Below are positions 14,856 to 17,528 of a DNA stretch of 17,528 nt, piece after piece. The notes beneath the pieces were generated by a model that was given only the letters and a program-made list of their open reading frames with translations, did not search any database and had not been told where the DNA came from. This stretch comes from Desulfobacterales bacterium. Lineage in GTDB: Bacteria > Desulfobacterota > DSM-4660 > Desulfatiglandales > JALVZP01. Every line of letters begins with the position of its first letter. Position 1 is the first letter of the stretch. Location of the stretch: NCBI GenBank assembly GCA_027064285.1, contig JAMOPX010000070.1:1-17528 (forward strand), written 5' to 3'. Both the position numbers and the translations under genes were made by a program.

Positions 14856-14889
14856 AAAAATACACACCTGCGTATATAAAAATACACAC
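14856..14889. promoter_or_regulatory. Direct repeat pair in the lpxC-mltA intergenic region
   Basis: AAAAATACACAC occurs twice (14856-14867 and 14878-14889), 22 bases start to start, about two helical turns. The first copy also forms a small inverted pair with GTGTG at 14848-14852. The position between two divergent envelope genes suits a regulator site, but no known consensus is recognised. Confidence 0.35.
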
Positions 14890-14938
14890 AAAAAAGCAAA
14901 TTGAATTTTAGAGACCCAGTAGGTAATATATTCCTGAA

Positions 14939-16222
14939 ATGGCAATTCTGATTTTATACATATTCATAAGCCTGCTTTTCTATTTTCCTGATCATAAATA
15001 TAATCCGAACAGTTCATCAGGTGCTCTCAGACTTATCCGCATTAATTATCCTATATTTTATGATGACTTAGATTACAAAGATCTGAATACAGCCATAGAA
15101 AGAAATATGAAATTTCTTCTTCGTTTAAATCCCAATCTTAAATTCAGATATGGGAGGAAAAGCATATCAGTTAAACAGGTTATATTAACCCAAAAGCTGC
15201 TTTTAGAAATAATAAAAAGGAATCCCACCTTAGATGAATTGAACAGATTTATTATGGACAATTTTAAGGTATATAAAGCAGCTGGAATAAATGGTTCTGG
15301 AAAAGTGCTCTTTACAGGATATTTTGAACCGATATTTCTGGCCAGTCCAAAAAAAGACAAGGTCTATAAATACCCAATTTACAGAAGGCCAAAAGATCTT
15401 GTAGTAATTGATCTTTCCCCATTTGGGAGAAGATTTAAGGGCCAAAAGATAATAGCCAGGATAAAAGGCAAAAGAGTCCTTCCCTATTACTCCAGAGAAC
15501 AGATTGAGCTAAAAAAGATACTTGCAGGAAAGAACTTAGAGATAGCGTATCTTAAAAGTTTTGTAGATGTGATTTTCTTGCAGATTCAAGGATCTGGGAA
15601 ACTCAGATTTCCAGATGGAAGAGTTATAAATGTGGGTTACAGTATATCAAATGGCAGACCTTACAGAAGCATAGGAAGATATTTGATACAGCGGGGTTAT
15701 ATCACAAGAGATCAGCTCAGTATGCAGAAGATAAGGGAATTTTTAAATAACCATCCTGAACTGTGGCCAGAGCTGTGCAGATACAATCCCTCTTATGTGT
15801 TCTTTTCCCTGAGAAAGGATGGACCTTTTGGAAATATAAAAGTGCTGCTTACTCCTCAGAGATCCATTGCTACAGACTACAGGTTATTTCCAAAAGGGGC
15901 GCTTGCATTTATCAGAACCAAAAAGCCTATCTTAGATAAAAACGGAAATATAGTTAAATGGAAGAAATTTTGTAGGTTTGTGCTAAATCAAGACACAGGC
16001 GGAGCTATAAAAGGAGCAGGCAGGGTAGATATTTACTTTGGTACAGGGGAAAAAGCAGGAATAATGGCTGGAAGCATGAAACAGATAGGAGACCTGTACA
16101 TTTTAATAAAAAGATCTCCATATGAAAAAGAGCTTCCTTTAATAAGGAAACTTAGAGAAATCTGCTACTTTCTTAAAAAGCGCCTGCATGTGTTGAACCA
16201 ATCCTATCCGGTTTTTCCTTAG
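14939..16222 (+). CDS. mltA: Membrane-bound lytic murein transglycosylase A
   Basis: MltA cleaves peptidoglycan glycan strands, releasing 1,6-anhydro-muropeptides in the periplasm. The 427-residue protein has a short hydrophobic N-terminal segment (residues 2-16) that can act as anchor or signal; there is no lipobox Cys. The MltA domain starts near FTGYFEPIF and includes VDVIFLQIQGSGKL and INVGYSISNGRPY. The C-terminal 3D domain carries DTGGAIKGAGRVDIYFGTG with its catalytic Asp. The only usable start is ATG 14939, because an in-frame TAA lies at 14924. No Shine-Dalgarno is clear; TTGAAT (14901-14906), 17 bases and TAATAT (14924-14929) would start transcription almost at the ATG, so the message could be nearly leaderless. 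The last 28 codons overlap glyS on the other strand. Confidence 0.93.
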   Translation: MAILILYIFISLLFYFPDHKYNPNSSSGALRLIRINYPIFYDDLDYKDLNTAIERNMKFLLRLNPNLKFRYGRKSISVKQVILTQKLLLEIIKRNPTLDELNRFIMDNFKVYKAAGINGSGKVLFTGYFEPIFLASPKKDKVYKYPIYRRPKDLVVIDLSPFGRRFKGQKIIARIKGKRVLPYYSREQIELKKILAGKNLEIAYLKSFVDVIFLQIQGSGKLRFPDGRVINVGYSISNGRPYRSIGRYLIQRGYITRDQLSMQKIREFLNNHPELWPELCRYNPSYVFFSLRKDGPFGNIKVLLTPQRSIATDYRLFPKGALAFIRTKKPILDKNGNIVKWKKFCRFVLNQDTGGAIKGAGRVDIYFGTGEKAGIMAGSMKQIGDLYILIKRSPYEKELPLIRKLREICYFLKKRLHVLNQSYPVFP

Positions 16223-17528
16223 CTCATCCTCTTTGGTTAATATTTCCACATTATCGAAGAGTTCATCTACTGGCTCTTTCATAAGAATAAGATAGTTAAT
16301 TGCAGCTATATAGTCCTGGCTTTCTATAGACTTATTTATCTTTTCTTTTACATCTAAGTATATCTTCCAAAGTCTTTGTTCTTGTGGGGTCTTAAAAAGA
16401 GACTCATTTACTTCGTACTTTTCCTTCTGTTTCTTTAAAATATTATTCACCCTTTTGGCAGTAAGAACCAATTCCTGAAATTTATCCTCTGCCTTTGAGA
16501 TAAATTCCTGTATTTGTTTTATTCTATCCTTTAAAAAGGCAATCTGATCAAAAGAGACCGAAATTACCGCATCCACTGTTTCTGCGGGTATGCCCTCAGC
16601 TATTCTCATGAATCTATATCTGTCCTTAAAAAAGGTAATAACCTCTTCTTTTATCTGCTCTATCTCTGATTTGAGCCTTATCTTTTTGCTAATGATCTCA
16701 AGAGCTCTTGCTATAAGATCTTTCAAAGAAATTTGCCAGCCTTTATCTTCCAAGATTCTTATGATGGCAATTGCATGTCTTCTCAGACCAATAGGATCTG
16801 CACTTCCTGTAGGTTTTATTCCTATGCCAAAATATGCGCATATGGTATCCATACGATCTGCAATTCCTACAATTGCACCTATGGGAGAGTCTGGAAGCTT
16901 TTCAGATGAACCAACAGGAAGATAATGTTCATATATTGCATCACATATATGCATAGGATATCCTTCAAGTCTCGCGTATTCTCTTCCCATTATTCCTTGA
17001 AGATCTGGAAACTCTGAAACCATAAGGGTGGTGAGGTCACATTTGCAGAGTCTACACACCAGATTTGTATCTCTTTTAAGATCTGGTGCTATGAGGTCAC
17101 ATATATATTCTGCAAGCTCTGTAAACCTTTCTACTTTATCATAAGAAGTGCCAAGCTTGGCATGATAGATGATACCTTTCAGCTCTTCGAGCCTATCTAA
17201 AAGCGGGATTTTTTGATCTTCCTTAAAAAAGAATTCTGCATCTGCAAGTCTTGCCTTTAATACCCTTTCATGTCCTTTTTTTACTAACTCTGGATCTTTT
17301 GGTATTGTGTTGTTCACAGCAACAAAATTAGGCATCAGTTTATTACCTTCTTTTTCGTAAATCGGAAAATATTTCTGGTGTTCTTTCATAGGAGTAATAA
17401 TCACAGGTTTTGGAAGGGTTAAAAATCTTTTTTCAAAACTACCGCATACAGGAAATGGATACTCCACAAGGTTGCTCACAGATTCCAGAAGTTCTGGATC
17501 TTCTTCAGGCTCTCCTTCAATCTTTTCT
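16139..17528 (-). CDS. glyS: Glycyl-tRNA synthetase beta subunit, 3' part
   Basis: This is the beta chain of the bacterial alpha2beta2 glycyl-tRNA synthetase, which binds tRNA-Gly and assists charging by the alpha chain. The gene enters from the right edge, so its N-terminus is missing. The frame is open to position 17528, and the GTG at 17479 lies inside the conserved ESVSNLVEYP segment and is not the start. Landmarks are MKEHQKYFP, LKARLADAEFFF, SEFPDLQGIMGREYA, GIADRMDTI and PTGSADPIGLRRHAIAI; the C-terminus ends in the usual VADFSK motif. About 463 codons are visible. The gene converges on mltA with an 84-base overlap. Confidence 0.96.
   Translation of the reverse strand, partial: EKIEGEPEEDPELLESVSNLVEYPFPVCGSFEKRFLTLPKPVIITPMKEHQKYFPIYEKEGNKLMPNFVAVNNTIPKDPELVKKGHERVLKARLADAEFFFKEDQKIPLLDRLEELKGIIYHAKLGTSYDKVERFTELAEYICDLIAPDLKRDTNLVCRLCKCDLTTLMVSEFPDLQGIMGREYARLEGYPMHICDAIYEHYLPVGSSEKLPDSPIGAIVGIADRMDTICAYFGIGIKPTGSADPIGLRRHAIAIIRILEDKGWQISLKDLIARALEIISKKIRLKSEIEQIKEEVITFFKDRYRFMRIAEGIPAETVDAVISVSFDQIAFLKDRIKQIQEFISKAEDKFQELVLTAKRVNNILKKQKEKYEVNESLFKTPQEQRLWKIYLDVKEKINKSIESQDYIAAINYLILMKEPVDELFDNVEILTKEDELRKNRIGLVQHMQALFKKVADFSKFPY

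Noticed and set aside
1..17528. Reassigned UGA codon (Trp or Gly) as an explanation for the open frame after 9896
   Set aside because: UGA is the natural stop of at least two intact genes here (8404-9177 and 11674-13230), and Trp is encoded by TGG.
1..17528. CRISPR array or toxin-antitoxin pair among the repeats
   Set aside because: The repeats are IS ends, MITE copies and isolated palindromes; none is regularly spaced with unique spacers, and no small coupled gene pair was seen.

Overview
The window comes from the chromosome of an AT-rich, Gram-negative anaerobe. lpxC and mltA indicate an outer membrane and a murein layer. The separate glycyl-tRNA synthetase beta chain, a sigma-54 activator, a selenocysteine tRNA, a 2-hydroxyacyl-CoA dehydratase/benzoyl-CoA reductase-type pair and a nitrogenase-like pair would fit a Desulfobacterota- or Nitrospirota-like bacterium. 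That placement is inference, because no rRNA or other phylogenetic marker is present.

Layout. Positions 1-1258 hold selC (tRNA-Sec) between insertion-sequence debris: an IS end just upstream of the tRNA and a decayed IS630-family transposase downstream, the latter itself carrying a MITE-like insert. 1259-2566 (minus) is a PAS-AAA+-Fis sigma-54 activator. A 310-base divergent intergenic region contains a long imperfect palindrome.

2877-9896 (plus) is one tightly packed operon: an EF-G-like GTPase, a MogA/MoaB-type molybdopterin protein, a crotonase, a metallo-beta-lactamase-fold hydrolase, an HgdB/BcrC-like FeS protein, its HgdC-like ATP-dependent activator, and a membrane methyltransferase of the isoprenylcysteine-methyltransferase fold. 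Gaps run from a 4-base overlap to 17 bases. The middle of the operon looks like CoA-thioester or difficult-reduction chemistry driven by an ATP-dependent one-electron activator. The last gene stops at UGA, yet its frame stays open for another 83 hydrophobic codons with a hairpin just after the UGA. With a selC gene in the same window, selenocysteine insertion is a live possibility, alongside a simple nonsense mutation.

10146-10465 is nested mobile debris: a 243-base inverted-repeat element between TA dinucleotides sits inside the 5' end of another IS630 copy, which abuts the stop codon of the next gene. 10463-13230 (minus) encodes two translationally coupled nitrogenase component 1-like proteins with a NifEN-like cysteine pattern (three in one subunit, one in the other). 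No nifH lies in view. 13320-13790 is a second IS remnant (integrase-type transposase) broken by another copy of the MITE. The right part is housekeeping: lpxC (minus), mltA (plus), and the 3' part of glyS (minus), whose end overlaps mltA by 84 bases. No CRISPR array, rRNA or phage gene was seen.
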